A DNA stretch of 64,000 nt from Poriferisodalis sp022821985 (GCF_965219595.1 NZ_OZ244781.1:744001-808000), one strand, 5' to 3'; shown: positions 1 to 9,238, numbered from the stretch's first letter. Numbers and translations: made by a program. Notes: a model not told the origin generated them from the sequence alone.

Positions 1-17
1 TGCACGGCTGACGCCCG

Positions 18-1097
18 CTACAGCGCCGCGACCACGACATCGTCGGGCGACACAGCGATCTCGTCGCCGTCGATCCCCAGCGCCGGGATGGCCGGGAAGT
101 CGAGGCCGACCTCGTCCACGATCGACTTCACCCGCAGGAACGCGCCCCGCCACAGATCGGTGCGCTGATCAGGGTCGGGCACAGCAAGGCCCGCCCGACG
201 TGCGAGGTCTTCGAGGCGGTGGTGCCAGTCCACCCAGCCGCTCGGCAGGTGGCCCCAGAACTGCTCGTTCGGCTCGTCCATGAAGACCGAGAAGTAGGCG
301 TGCGAGCCCACGAGGTTCCGCAGCACCGCCGCCTGTTCGTCCGGGTCGATGTTGGGCAGGTAGCGGCGCATGAGGTGCGTGGCGAGGCTGAAGTGGCGCG
401 ATTCGTCACGGGCCACCAGCCGCATCAGCGAGCGCAGCACCGGGTGCGACGAGTCTTGTGCGAGCTGGCCGAACATGAACGTGCCCGCTGCCTCGCCGGC
501 GGCGAACGCAGAGACGATGGTGCCGAAGCGGTAGCGCTCATGCGCCGACTGGTAGCCCCGCCAGTAGCGATTGATCTGCGACTGGACCCACGCGATGTTG
601 CGCATGGCTGCACGCTCGAGCTCGTTCGCCGGTGTCATCGCCTCGCCGAAGGTCGGGTGCATAGCCCGGCACACCCGCATCGCCATCTCGTCGTGATGGT
701 TCTCGTCGCGTGTCACCGTCACCAGCATCCGCCGGACGGCGTCGTGTTCGCGGGCCTCGAAGGCAGCGATCAGCGCCCGCGCGAAGGTGAGCACACCGGC
801 GGCTTCGAAGCTGCCGTGCATGGCAAACCAGTAGGCGAGGCCCAGGCGCTCGTCGGGCGAGAGATCGTCGGGCGCGAGCGCCGCCCAGTCCACCTCGCCG
901 GCCAGGCTGTAATGGTCGCGCTCGGCCCGTTCGTAGGTGCCCCACAGGCGCTGCGGGCCGCGGTCCCAGCTCAGCGGCATGATGCGCGGGCCGTCGTCGT
1001 CGAGCGCTGGCGGCCATGCCTCTGCGTCGGATGCGGCCAGGGCGGCCCAGTCGGCCGCCGCCGCCTCGCTCACGCCGTCGGCCGGCGGTGAGCTCAC
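18..1097 (-). CDS. ferritin-like diiron oxygenase (AurF/desaturase type)
   Basis: This is probably a non-haem diiron oxygenase or oxidase of the ferritin-like superfamily. The 359-residue protein has the usual four-helix iron ligand spacing: E98, E132xxH135 (in DENHHDE), E202 (in AAGEAAG) and E232xxH235 (in DESRH). The GTG at 1097 is chosen because it overlaps the stop of the upstream EthD gene as GTGA, so the two are translationally coupled. AurF-like N-oxygenases and acyl desaturases share this fold, and I cannot tell which substrate class applies. The reading frame stays open far upstream of this start, but that part is antisense to other genes. Confidence 0.8.
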   Translation of the reverse strand: MSSPPADGVSEAAAADWAALAASDAEAWPPALDDDGPRIMPLSWDRGPQRLWGTYERAERDHYSLAGEVDWAALAPDDLSPDERLGLAYWFAMHGSFEAAGVLTFARALIAAFEAREHDAVRRMLVTVTRDENHHDEMAMRVCRAMHPTFGEAMTPANELERAAMRNIAWVQSQINRYWRGYQSAHERYRFGTIVSAFAAGEAAGTFMFGQLAQDSSHPVLRSLMRLVARDESRHFSLATHLMRRYLPNIDPDEQAAVLRNLVGSHAYFSVFMDEPNEQFWGHLPSGWVDWHHRLEDLARRAGLAVPDPDQRTDLWRGAFLRVKSIVDEVGLDFPAIPALGIDGDEIAVSPDDVVVAAL

Positions 1098-1867
1098 CGG
1101 TGGTCGACCATCACGTGTTCTTTGGCCAGGAACATCACTGAGCGGCCGAAGTCGATGAAGTTGGCCTCGTCTTCGTAGGCCCGGCGCGATGCCGCCCGGT
1201 TCTCCGGGATCGCGTTGCCCATGGCGCTGCGGTCCATCCAGACCTCGGCGTGGCCCGTGTAGGGCTCCACCTTCGATCCTCGTGAGCGGTTGACCGCCGA
1301 GGTGAACGAGTGCTCGTCGGCGTGCACCTGCTGGTAGCGCAGGATGCCCGACGACTGGGCCTGCCGCCGGATGATCGGCCCGTGGTGGGTGCGCCAGTAC
1401 CGCTGCGCCTCGTCGATGCTGAGCGACGGCAGGTGGCGGAAGCTGAAGTACAGCTTGACCAGGCTGGACCGCTCGGTGGCCACGATGTTCTCGGGCGTCG
1501 GGTTCACCTGCGGATACTCGTAGCAGTAGTACGCCGAGGAGTTCTCGATGTCGGCGAAGTTGAGCTCGTCTTCCACCAGCACCCGGTCGAACTCGCGGCC
1601 GGCGTCGGTCTGCATGGCGGCAAGCATCGCCGCACGCGATTCCCACCACACCTCGGCAACCCCGTCGTAGGGCTCTTCCATCTCGCCGCGCCGGCCCGGC
1701 AGGCGGCTGTGGTCGTCGCTGGTGGTGTGCACCTGCACGTAGCGCAGGAACTTGGCAGTGGCCGAGTGCGATACCACCAGCGGGCCGTGCACGTTCAGCC
1801 AGTAGTCCTGCATCTCGGCCCGGGTCATGCCCTTCTTGCGCCGCAGCAAGAACGTGAGTCGCAGCAT
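1094..1867 (-). CDS. tandem EthD-domain protein
   Basis: The 257-residue protein contains two consecutive EthD/ferredoxin-like (dimeric alpha-beta barrel) halves. Each carries an ARxEMQDYW/DEAQRYW-type helix followed by an HGP motif (residues about 15-30 and 140-155). EthD-type proteins act in oxidative degradation pathways, often as small partner proteins or decarboxylases. The ATG at 1867 has a strong AAGGAGG six bases upstream (1874-1880). The gene is co-transcribed with the downstream diiron oxygenase through a GTGA overlap, which suggests a joint oxidative step. The substrate is unknown. Confidence 0.82.
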   Translation of the reverse strand: MLRLTFLLRRKKGMTRAEMQDYWLNVHGPLVVSHSATAKFLRYVQVHTTSDDHSRLPGRRGEMEEPYDGVAEVWWESRAAMLAAMQTDAGREFDRVLVEDELNFADIENSSAYYCYEYPQVNPTPENIVATERSSLVKLYFSFRHLPSLSIDEAQRYWRTHHGPIIRRQAQSSGILRYQQVHADEHSFTSAVNRSRGSKVEPYTGHAEVWMDRSAMGNAIPENRAASRRAYEDEANFIDFGRSVMFLAKEHVMVDHR

Positions 1868-1957
1868 GGTCCGCCTCCTTGGGTGCGTGCAGCGAGCTTC
1901 GCGCAGATCCGGCTGCTGAGCAGACGGCCAGCCCGGAACTGCTGCGCGGGTGACTGG

Positions 1958-1963
1958 TAGTTT
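1958..1963 (+). promoter_or_regulatory. -10 box (TAGTTT) of the amidohydrolase gene
   Basis: TAGTTT lies 40 nt before the ATG at 2004. If transcription starts about 7-8 nt downstream, the leader is about 33 nt and contains a purine-rich GAGAGGGGG element at 1987-1995. Confidence 0.45.
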
Positions 1964-2003
1964 CGAATCCGGTGCCGACAGGCACCGAGAGGGGGCGCAC
2001 ACC

Positions 2004-3179
2004 ATGCCGATCACCGAGTTCTTTCCCGGGATCAAGATCGTCGACTCCGACACCCACTGGACCGAGCCGCACGACCTGTGGACCAGCCTCGCCCCGGCGA
2101 AGTACCGCGACCTGGTGCCCCAGATCCGCGAGCACGACGGCAAGCGCAAGTGGGTGGTGAACGGCGACATCCCAATCGCGGGCGACTCGGCGGTGTCGGC
2201 GATCCTGCCCGACGGCGAGAAGATGCTCGGGCTGAAGTTCCTCAAGCACGACATCGAGATGGTGCACGCCGCTTCGTACGACTGCGACGCCCGCCTCGAG
2301 CTGATGGACGCCATGGGCGTGAGCCACGGCATCGTGTACCCCAACGTGGGCGGCTTCGGAAATCAGAACTTCCTCAAGGTGGAGGACCGGGCGCTGCGCA
2401 TCGCCTGCGTGGAGATCTACAACGACTGGATGGCCGACCTGCAGGCCCGCTCGGGCGGCCGCATCCTGCCGATGGCGCTGGTGCCGTGGTGGGACATCGA
2501 CGCCAGCGTGCTGGAGGTCGACCGGGCGCACCGCAACGGCGCCAAGGGCATCGTGATGTGCTCGAACCCGCACGACTCGGGCATGCCCAACTTCGCCCAG
2601 CCCGACTGGCGGCCGTTCTGGGAGATCTGCGAAGCGCTGGAGATGCCGGTCAACTTCCACATCGGCGCGTCGGAGGGCGACATCGACTGGTCGGGCAAGG
2701 TGCCCTATGACACCTGGTCGGGCGATGTGAAGATCTCGCTGGGCGGCGCGGCGATCTTCCTGGGCCAGCTTCGCTGGATGGTGAACCTGCTGGTGAGCGA
2801 CGTGCCCGAGCGCTACCCGAACCTCAACTTCGTGTCGGTGGAGAGCGGCATCGGCTGGATCCCGTTCCTGCTCGACGCGCTCGACTACCAGTGCGGCGAG
2901 ACGGCGCCCGAGCACTTGGCGCACCTGTCGATGAAGCCGTCTGAGTACTTCCGGCGGCAGTTCTTCGGCTGCTTCTGGTTCGAGTCGCAGACGCTGGCGC
3001 CGGCCATCGACCACATCGGCGCCACCCAGATCATGTTCGAGACCGACATTCCGCACCCGACGTGCCTGTACCCGAAGAGCGTCGAGCGGGTGCGTGACGC
3101 CATCGGCAACCTCGACGCCGCCACCCAGAAGCGGATCCTGCAGGACAACGCCGCAGAGCTCTACAAGATCGACGTGTAG
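2004..3179 (+). CDS. amidohydrolase family 2 (ACMSD-like) metal-dependent hydrolase
   Basis: This is a TIM-barrel amidohydrolase of the ACMSD/amidohydrolase-2 family, 391 residues. The N-terminal metal-binding D-x-H is in VDSDTHWTEP. Later family landmarks are NFHIGASE (mid-protein His), ESGIGWIPF and FETDIPHPT near the C-terminus (conserved Asp). Members hydrolyse or decarboxylate aromatic or carboxylated ring-cleavage compounds, but the exact substrate cannot be read from sequence. It is divergent from the EthD/diiron operon and near dehydrogenases, consistent with a catabolic cluster. The ATG at 2004 is preferred over an upstream GTG because the family motif begins at residue 9. Confidence 0.85.
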   Translation: MPITEFFPGIKIVDSDTHWTEPHDLWTSLAPAKYRDLVPQIREHDGKRKWVVNGDIPIAGDSAVSAILPDGEKMLGLKFLKHDIEMVHAASYDCDARLELMDAMGVSHGIVYPNVGGFGNQNFLKVEDRALRIACVEIYNDWMADLQARSGGRILPMALVPWWDIDASVLEVDRAHRNGAKGIVMCSNPHDSGMPNFAQPDWRPFWEICEALEMPVNFHIGASEGDIDWSGKVPYDTWSGDVKISLGGAAIFLGQLRWMVNLLVSDVPERYPNLNFVSVESGIGWIPFLLDALDYQCGETAPEHLAHLSMKPSEYFRRQFFGCFWFESQTLAPAIDHIGATQIMFETDIPHPTCLYPKSVERVRDAIGNLDAATQKRILQDNAAELYKIDV

Positions 3180-3228
3180 CTGCGGCGCCGCGCCGTCAGC
3201 GAGGCGGGCGTGCGGCCCGTGCCCGGCC

Positions 3229-4464
3229 TCAGTTGCGGCGGGCGTCTTTGTAGGGGAGGTCCTTGGCGTCGTCGGGCTCCTTGGGCAGGCCCAGGACCCG
3301 CTCGCCGATGATGTTGCGCTGGATCTCGTCGGTGCCGCCTGCGATCGACATGGCCGGGGTGGACATCAGGATCTCCGACACGATGCCGTCGGCGTTTGAG
3401 CCGGGGCCGACGAGCATGCCCATGGAGCCGGCGATCATGGTGTGGGCGGTGTGGCAGGCCCGTGCGGTCACCGACATGTTCAGCTTGGTGAGCGAGCCCT
3501 CGGGGCCGGGCGGCTTGCCGGCGGCACGTGCGTCGCGGGCGCGCTGGGTGGTCCACGACGAGATACGGCGCAGCGTCTCGACCCGGGCGATCTGCTGGCG
3601 GATCACCGGGTCGCTGACCCGGCCGGTGCGCTGCGCTTCAGGCACGACAAGATTGGCCCGACCGGCGCGCTGCGGGTACCACTTGTAGGTGGCGAAGTAC
3701 TCGTCGCTCTCCTGCTTGGCTCGCTCGACTGTCGGGCCGCCGTCAGCCGGGTAGCGGGGACGGCGTGTGGCCACCGCCGCCCGTTCGTGGGTCAGCGTGG
3801 TGAGGCCGATGCGCCAGCCGTCGCCGGGGTTGCCGACCAGTTCGTCGCCGGGCACCCGGGCATCTTCGAAGAACACCTCGTTGAACGTGGCGTGGCCGTT
3901 CATCTGGCGCAGCGGGCGCACCTCCACGCCGGGCTGTTCCATGGGGATCAGGAAGTACGAGATGCCCTGGTGCTTGGGCACATCCCAGTTGGTGCGCGCC
4001 ATCAAAATGCCGAACCGGGCCTTGTGCGCGCCCGAGTTCCAGACCTTCTGGCCGTTGACAATCCACTCGTCGCCGTCACGGTCGGCCCGGGTCACCAGCC
4101 CCGCCAGGTCCGAGCCGTTGGTGGGCTCGGAGAAGAGCTGGCACCACTTGTGCTCGCCGGTCAGGATCGGGCGCAGGTGACGCCGCTTCTGGTCGTCGTC
4201 GGCGTGGGCGAGCAGTGTCGGCGCCACGAGATACATGCTCACGCCCGCCGCCACGCCCACCGCTCCGACCGCGTCGAACTCACGGGCCACCACAGCGTCC
4301 ATCGACGGCGGCAGACCTCGCCCGTGCCATTCCGTCGGCCATGACGGCGTGCCCCAGCCGGTCTCGGCCAGCAGGTTGCGCCATTCGATCAGCGGCCGCT
4401 CACGGTGCCAATGCTCTTCCAGCCACGTCCGGGCTTCGTCGCGGACCTCGTCAACGCTGGCCAT
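3229..4464 (-). CDS. acyl-CoA dehydrogenase
   Basis: This flavin-dependent acyl-CoA dehydrogenase is 411 residues, normal length for the family. It carries FAD/substrate motifs CQLFSEPTNGSDLAG and KVWNSGAH in the middle domain and the C-terminal signature AGGTDEIQRNIIGERVLGLP. It would introduce an alpha-beta double bond into an acyl-CoA thioester, passing electrons to ETF. A TACGCT box at 4471-4476 sits exactly six bases before the ATG, indicating a leaderless mRNA. It is divergent from the neighbouring short-chain dehydrogenase. The frame continues open upstream, but that stretch lacks family similarity. Confidence 0.9.
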   Translation of the reverse strand: MASVDEVRDEARTWLEEHWHRERPLIEWRNLLAETGWGTPSWPTEWHGRGLPPSMDAVVAREFDAVGAVGVAAGVSMYLVAPTLLAHADDDQKRRHLRPILTGEHKWCQLFSEPTNGSDLAGLVTRADRDGDEWIVNGQKVWNSGAHKARFGILMARTNWDVPKHQGISYFLIPMEQPGVEVRPLRQMNGHATFNEVFFEDARVPGDELVGNPGDGWRIGLTTLTHERAAVATRRPRYPADGGPTVERAKQESDEYFATYKWYPQRAGRANLVVPEAQRTGRVSDPVIRQQIARVETLRRISSWTTQRARDARAAGKPPGPEGSLTKLNMSVTARACHTAHTMIAGSMGMLVGPGSNADGIVSEILMSTPAMSIAGGTDEIQRNIIGERVLGLPKEPDDAKDLPYKDARRN

Positions 4465-4578
4465 GCGCGCAGCGTAGAACCACCGCGCCAACCCCGCCCG
4501 AACGCCGCCACCGCCCGACCCGGCAGCCGCCGCTCGCCAACACAGCATCCGTCGAAGGCCCGGGGTTACGTTGAGCCG

Positions 4579-5367
4579 ATGGATTTGGGGCTGACGGGCA
4601 GGCGTGCCGTGATCACGGGCGCATCGAAGGGCATCGGGCTGGGGTGCGCACTGGCGCTGGCCCGCGAAGGCTGCGAGGTGGCGTTGGCCGCACGGTCGGC
4701 GGACGTGCTGGCCCGGGCCGCCGACGAGGTGCGGGAGGCGGCCCCCGGGGCGGCCGTGACGACCCATGCCGTCGATCTGTCGACGGTTGATGGCCGACGA
4801 ACGTTGCTCGCCGAGACCGGCTGCGACGGCGACGGGGCCGGCTTGGTCGACATCTGGGTGAACAACGCCGGAGCGATTCCCGCTGGCGACATCGTGACGG
4901 TCGACGACGAGACATGGCGCGATGCCTGGGACCTGAAGGTCTTCGGCTACATCGACCTGTGCCGGGCCGTCCTCCCGCTGATGACGGCCCGCGGCAGCGG
5001 GGTGATCGTCAATGTGATCGGCGTGGCGTCGCTGCGACCGCAACCGAACTACATCGCCGGCGGCGTGGGCAACAGCGGCCTGATCGCCATGACCGCTGCG
5101 CTCGGCAGCCGCAGCCTGCGTGACGGCGTGCGCGTGGTTGCCGTCAACCCGGGGCTGATCATCACTGATCGGATGGGCGACATGCTCCGCCGCCAAGCAA
5201 TCGACGAACTGGGCGACGAGTCGCGCTGGGAGGAGCTGATCCCCGCCGACCCGGCGCCGGGCACCGTAGAACAGGTGGCCGACGTGGTGGCTTTCCTCGC
5301 ATCGGACCGGGCGAGCCACGTCAGCGGAACCTCGGTCACGATCGACGGCGGCGCATCCGCCCGCTGA
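4579..5367 (+). CDS. short-chain dehydrogenase/reductase
   Basis: This is an NAD(P)-binding Rossmann oxidoreductase of 262 residues. TGASKGIG at residues 13-20 is the cofactor glycine motif, and VNNAG and the C-terminal SGTSVTIDGG are typical of classical SDRs. The catalytic Tyr region reads NYIAGGVGN, so the position four after Tyr, normally Lys, is Gly. It either belongs to an atypical SDR subgroup or uses another residue. The ATG lies six bases after a TACGTT box (4567-4572), consistent with leaderless translation. It is divergent from the acyl-CoA dehydrogenase and may act on the same hydroxy- or oxoacyl intermediates (inference). Confidence 0.85.
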   Translation: MDLGLTGRRAVITGASKGIGLGCALALAREGCEVALAARSADVLARAADEVREAAPGAAVTTHAVDLSTVDGRRTLLAETGCDGDGAGLVDIWVNNAGAIPAGDIVTVDDETWRDAWDLKVFGYIDLCRAVLPLMTARGSGVIVNVIGVASLRPQPNYIAGGVGNSGLIAMTAALGSRSLRDGVRVVAVNPGLIITDRMGDMLRRQAIDELGDESRWEELIPADPAPGTVEQVADVVAFLASDRASHVSGTSVTIDGGASAR

Positions 5368-5445
5368 GAGGCTGAGCCAGCGGGGTCTCGGTGGCTCGCT
5401 AGTGTCCCGCGGCGAGGGGAACTGACGAGCGCAGCGGAGGCAGCC

Positions 5446-6864
5446 ATGGACGTGCCCGACTTTCGGACGGTGACGGTGGAGGCGCTGGCGGCGATGGTGC
5501 GCGACCGGGCGCTGAGCGCTGCTGCGGTGACCGAGCATGCACTCGAGCGGATCGAGGTGCTGAACCCGCAGCTCAATGCATTTGTGGCGCTCGATGCCGA
5601 GAGCGCTCGCTCGCAGGCTGCTGCCATCGACGAGCGGCTCGATGCGGGCGAGGAGGTCGGCCCGCTGGCGGGAATTCCGATCGGGGTCAAGGACCTGGCG
5701 GATGCTGCGGGATTCGTCACCACCCGGGGGGCGATGCACTTGCGTGACTCGCCTCCGGTAGCTGCGGATTCCACCGAAGTTGCCCGCATGCGGGCCGCCG
5801 GTGCCGTGATCCTGGGCAAGACCAACACGCCCGAGTTCGGCTGCATGGGCGACACCTACAACAACGTCTTCGGCGCCACTTGGAACCCGTGGAACACCGG
5901 CCGCTCCCCGGGCGGGTCATCCGGCGGAACCAGTGCCGCGATCGCTTCGGGCATGGTGCCGGTGGGCACGGGCTCTGACGGCGGTGGCTCGATTCGCATC
6001 CCGTCGTCGATCTGTGGCATGTCGGGCCTCAAGCCCAGCCACGGGCGCGTGCCCAGCGGGCCGCCGCCACCCGGGTTGCTCGACCTGTCGTGCGTCGGAC
6101 CGATGGCCCGCCGGATCCGCGATGTGGCGTACTGCCTGGATGCAGTCATCGGTCCCCATCCCTCAGACCTGCGCAGCCTGCCGACGCCAACCGAGTCGTG
6201 GCGCGCTGCGCTGGACGATCCTCCCCTGCCCGCGCGGGTGCTGTGGGTGCCGTCGTTCGACGGCGATGCAGTGGACTCGGAGATCCTGGCGAGCTGCGCC
6301 GCTGCGGTCGAGCTGCTGGCGGCCGAAGGCGTCGAGGTAGTCGAGATGGGCACGCTCTTCGACACCGTGTCAGCCGCGTTCGTGCCGCTGTTCCTGGGCG
6401 GGCTGATCGCGCCTTCGTACAGGCCGCTGCTCGGCACGCCCGCATGGGATGACGTGACCGACCTGCTGGCCGTGGCTCTTGAGGAATCCTTGGAGAACGT
6501 GACCGTGGAAGCGATCTCGTCGGCTCGCCAGCAGGCCACCGAGTTGTCCATGCAGCTCGGCGAGGTCATGTCGGGCTTCGACGTGATGCTGCTGCCGACC
6601 ATGGCGTCGCAGACCCCCGTGGTGGGCGGCGACGGGCTCATTGACGGGGTCGAGACCGAGAACTGGGTGCGCTTCACACCGCTCGCCAATCTCACCCGGC
6701 GGCCGGCGGGAACGGTGTGCAGCGGCTTCACCGATGACGGGATGCCGATCGGCCTCGGAGTGCTCGGCCACCAGACCGACGATGTGGGAGTACTGCAGAC
6801 CCTCGCGGTGCTGGAAGACCTGCTCGGACTGGACCCGATCGCACCCGACATCGACGCCGGCTGA
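5446..6864 (+). CDS. amidase-signature amidase
   Basis: This amidase-signature hydrolase (472 residues) cleaves a carboxamide to acid and ammonia. The Ser-cisSer-Lys triad is visible: Lys82 in GIPIGVKDL, cis-Ser in PGGSSGGTSAA (about 157-158) and nucleophile Ser181 in GSDGGGSIRIPS. A CGGAGG ribosome site precedes the ATG, and a TAGTGT -10-like box lies near 5400. It is followed within 15 bases by the DUF985 gene and then an SDR, so the three probably form an operon. The substrate is unknown. Confidence 0.92.
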   Translation: MDVPDFRTVTVEALAAMVRDRALSAAAVTEHALERIEVLNPQLNAFVALDAESARSQAAAIDERLDAGEEVGPLAGIPIGVKDLADAAGFVTTRGAMHLRDSPPVAADSTEVARMRAAGAVILGKTNTPEFGCMGDTYNNVFGATWNPWNTGRSPGGSSGGTSAAIASGMVPVGTGSDGGGSIRIPSSICGMSGLKPSHGRVPSGPPPPGLLDLSCVGPMARRIRDVAYCLDAVIGPHPSDLRSLPTPTESWRAALDDPPLPARVLWVPSFDGDAVDSEILASCAAAVELLAAEGVEVVEMGTLFDTVSAAFVPLFLGGLIAPSYRPLLGTPAWDDVTDLLAVALEESLENVTVEAISSARQQATELSMQLGEVMSGFDVMLLPTMASQTPVVGGDGLIDGVETENWVRFTPLANLTRRPAGTVCSGFTDDGMPIGLGVLGHQTDDVGVLQTLAVLEDLLGLDPIAPDIDAG

Positions 6865-6878
6865 GGCTGGTTGCGCCG

Positions 6879-7340
6879 GTGGATGCCGACGATGTGATCG
6901 AGCTGCTGGGGCTCGAGCCGCTGGCTGGCGAGGGCGGCCAGTGGGCGCAGACCTGGCGAGACGAGCACTCCTCGGCGATCTACTTCCTGCTGCGGCCCGG
7001 TGACTTCTCGGCCCTGCATCGGCTGGGCGGCGTCGAGCTGTGGCACCACTACTCGGGCGCTGCAGTCGAGATGTTCTTGCTCGAACCGGACGGCACCGTG
7101 CTGCGGCCACGGCTCGGGGCCGACCTGGCGGCTGGCGAGCGCCCGGTAGTGATCGTTGGGGCCGACACGTGGATGGCCGCCGGCACGACCGGCGATTGGT
7201 CGCTGGTGGGCACCACCATGGCGCCTCCGTTCGACGAAGCGAGCTTCGAGCTCGGCGACCGGGCGGTGTTGTCGGCCGCATACCCCGAGGCCGCGGACGA
7301 CATCGCCCGCTTCAGTCGCGAGGATGCAGCCGATGGCTGA
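6879..7340 (+). CDS. DUF985 cupin-like protein
   Basis: This 153-residue protein of the DUF985/cupin_5 family has the typical opening VIELLGLEPL, then SAIYFLLRPGDFSALHRL, ELWHHYSG, ADLAAGERP and the closing SLVGTTMAPPFD. The fold is a single beta barrel resembling metal-binding cupins, and the reaction is not established. The GTG at 6879 is the only plausible initiator after the amidase stop. The end overlaps the next gene by eight bases, indicating translational coupling. Confidence 0.8.
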   Translation: MDADDVIELLGLEPLAGEGGQWAQTWRDEHSSAIYFLLRPGDFSALHRLGGVELWHHYSGAAVEMFLLEPDGTVLRPRLGADLAAGERPVVIVGADTWMAAGTTGDWSLVGTTMAPPFDEASFELGDRAVLSAAYPEAADDIARFSREDAADG

Positions 7341-8133
7341 GCAGGACGAGTTGTCGGCTGGAGACCATCTGCCGGCGCCGGACGAATTGATCCGGTTGGA
7401 CGGCCGGGTCATCGTGGTGACCGGTGCTGGCGGCGGCATCGGCAGTGGCATCGCCCGGCGGCTCATCGCCGCGGGTGCGAGCGTGGTGGCGCACACCCGC
7501 TCGTCGCCGGTCGATCATCTGGCGGATCTCGATGGAACGCCGGTCGCCTCAGTACAGGCCGACCTGGCTGCGCCCGACAGCCCGCAGCGTGTGGTCGATG
7601 CCGCGCTCGAGCACCACGGCCGCCTGGACGGGCTGGTCAACAACGCTGGCATCCAGCCGCTCGTGCACTTCACCGAGCTGAGCGATGCCGAGTGGGCCGA
7701 GATGATCGACGTCAACCTGACGGCGGTGCACCGGCTGACCCACGCCGCCGCGAACGCGATGCGCGCACACGGCACCGGCGGGTCGATCGTCCACATCGCC
7801 TCGATCGAAGGGCACCAGCCCACCGACCTGCACGGTCACTACGCAACCGCCAAGGCCGGCCTGCTGATGCACGCCCGGGCAGCCGCCGGCGCATACGGCC
7901 CCGACGGGATCCGCGTCAACAGCATCTCGCCAGGCTTGATCGACCGGCCCGGCCTCGCCGACGACTGGCCCGAGGGCGTGGCGCGCTGGCACGCGGCGGC
8001 ACCGCTGGGTCGGCTGGGCACCGCTGCAGACGTCGGCGATGCGTGCGTCTTCCTGTGCTCGGACCTCGCCAGATGGATCACCGGCGTGGATCTGGTGGTC
8101 GACGGCGGCGTGCTCACCCGGCCCACATGGTGA
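7333..8133 (+). CDS. short-chain dehydrogenase/reductase
   Basis: This classical SDR has 266 residues. TGAGGGIG (residues 30-37) binds NAD(P), LVNNAG is conserved, Ser lies in VHIASIEG and the catalytic pair is intact as YATAK. The tail VDLVVDGGVLTRPTW is standard. Unlike the SDR at 4579 it keeps the catalytic Lys. The ATG at 7333 overlaps the cupin gene, making it the third gene of the amidase operon. The likely reaction is reversible oxidation of a secondary alcohol, with substrate unknown. Confidence 0.88.
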   Translation: MAEQDELSAGDHLPAPDELIRLDGRVIVVTGAGGGIGSGIARRLIAAGASVVAHTRSSPVDHLADLDGTPVASVQADLAAPDSPQRVVDAALEHHGRLDGLVNNAGIQPLVHFTELSDAEWAEMIDVNLTAVHRLTHAAANAMRAHGTGGSIVHIASIEGHQPTDLHGHYATAKAGLLMHARAAAGAYGPDGIRVNSISPGLIDRPGLADDWPEGVARWHAAAPLGRLGTAADVGDACVFLCSDLARWITGVDLVVDGGVLTRPTW

Positions 8134-8226
8134 GCCCGCGCTCTTGGTTGTCACACCCCCTTGGTGCACTGAGGGAAACACCACGTGCACCTCACGGGCA
8201 CGCTTCACAGAAGCGGAGAAACCACC

Positions 8227-8337
8227 ATGGACACCTCGACTCAGCCTCGGGCCCGGGCCGGCGACTGGCTGCTCGCCATCGCCGTGGCGCTGGCCGGCTG
8301 CCTGCTGGTCCTGAGCTGGACGATGGCCAGCGGCTAG
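8227..8337 (+). CDS. small single-pass membrane protein (36 aa)
   Basis: This short ORF of 36 codons opens with a polar, arginine-containing segment (MDTSTQPRARAGDW) followed by about 20 hydrophobic residues (LLAIAVALAGCLLVLSW) and stops after a short tail. A GCGGAG ribosome-binding sequence lies about eight bases upstream. GC-rich third positions agree with real coding. No family is recognised. It could be a membrane microprotein linked to the SDR upstream or the CnbZ-like gene downstream. Confidence 0.5.
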   Translation: MDTSTQPRARAGDWLLAIAVALAGCLLVLSWTMASG

Positions 8338-8402
8338 CCGGGCCCGCCCGGTCACCGGGAGCGTTCTGCTAAGTAGAGGCCAGCCTCTACAAGGAGACAC
8401 GA

Positions 8403-9152
8403 ATGCTCATCGACAATCCCCGAGGCGGCTACCGCTTCCTCACCGGCATCTCACCGTTCTCCAGCGGGGTCGTGGCATCAGACGGCCATGAGGTGGTTCA
8501 CGCCACACTCGGCGCCCACGTGCCGTGGCGCCAGGGGTTCGAGCTGATCGACGCCCATCTGTCCGCCGTCGGTCGGGAGCGCCCGGCCCTGTGCGCGATC
8601 GAGCTGCGCTGCCCCGAGCCGTACTCCATGCCCGGCTTCATCGAGTTCAACGCGGGCTACGTCGAGCTCATCCGCTCATGGGACCTCTACGTCGGGGATC
8701 ACAATCCGCTGGCCCGCACCAACGTGGCTCCCGCGCATGACCCGCCTGCCGAGCCGGTGCTGCACGCCTTCTCCTACACCGTCGAGGCCGCAGCCGGTAC
8801 GCCGACGACGTTCGTGGTGTCGGGCGCGGGGGAGATCCCCGAAGCGACGCTCGACGACAACGAGATCGTCCGCAAGGGCGAGACCGACCCCGAGGCCATG
8901 CGAGAGAAGGCCGGCCATGTCGTGGCGACGATGGGGTCGCGCCTGGCGGCCATGGGCGCCGGCTGGAGCCAGGTCACCACCACCGACGTGTACACGGTCT
9001 TCATGCATGAAGGCCTGCTCGAGGATGCGGTCATCGGCCAGATGGGAGCAGCCACCCGTCACGGCCTGCGCTGGTACCGGTCGCGCCCGCCCGTCATCGA
9101 TCTCGACTTCGAGATGGACGTCCGCGGGATCCGGCACGAGATCATCGCGTGA
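8403..9152 (+). CDS. CnbZ-like / distant RidA-type protein
   Basis: This 249-residue protein opens with DNPRGGYRFLTGISPFSSG and contains CAIELRCPEPYS, NPLARTNVAPA and a C-terminal RidA-like stretch (KAGHVVATMGSRLAAMGAGW, then TTTDVYTVF). From memory this matches the family around 2-amino-5-chloromuconate deaminase CnbZ, which removes an enamine or imine amino group from a ring-cleavage product. I could not verify that by search. An AAGGAGA ribosome site precedes the ATG. Its place beside oxidative and amidase genes fits degradation of a nitrogenous aromatic. Confidence 0.6.
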   Translation: MLIDNPRGGYRFLTGISPFSSGVVASDGHEVVHATLGAHVPWRQGFELIDAHLSAVGRERPALCAIELRCPEPYSMPGFIEFNAGYVELIRSWDLYVGDHNPLARTNVAPAHDPPAEPVLHAFSYTVEAAAGTPTTFVVSGAGEIPEATLDDNEIVRKGETDPEAMREKAGHVVATMGSRLAAMGAGWSQVTTTDVYTVFMHEGLLEDAVIGQMGAATRHGLRWYRSRPPVIDLDFEMDVRGIRHEIIA

Positions 9153-9238
9153 AGAAATCCTCACGAGCACGGCTCGAATGAGGGAGCCCGTCGAGGTCGC
9201 ATCGACCGATCAAGTGCGACGGCTACGCTCGGCAGTCA

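Noticed and set aside
18..3056. A minus-strand open frame of more than 1000 codons covering three genes
   Set aside because: Only the part below 1097 shows family motifs. The rest is Arg/His-rich antisense to the EthD and amidohydrolase genes, a common artefact in GC-rich DNA.
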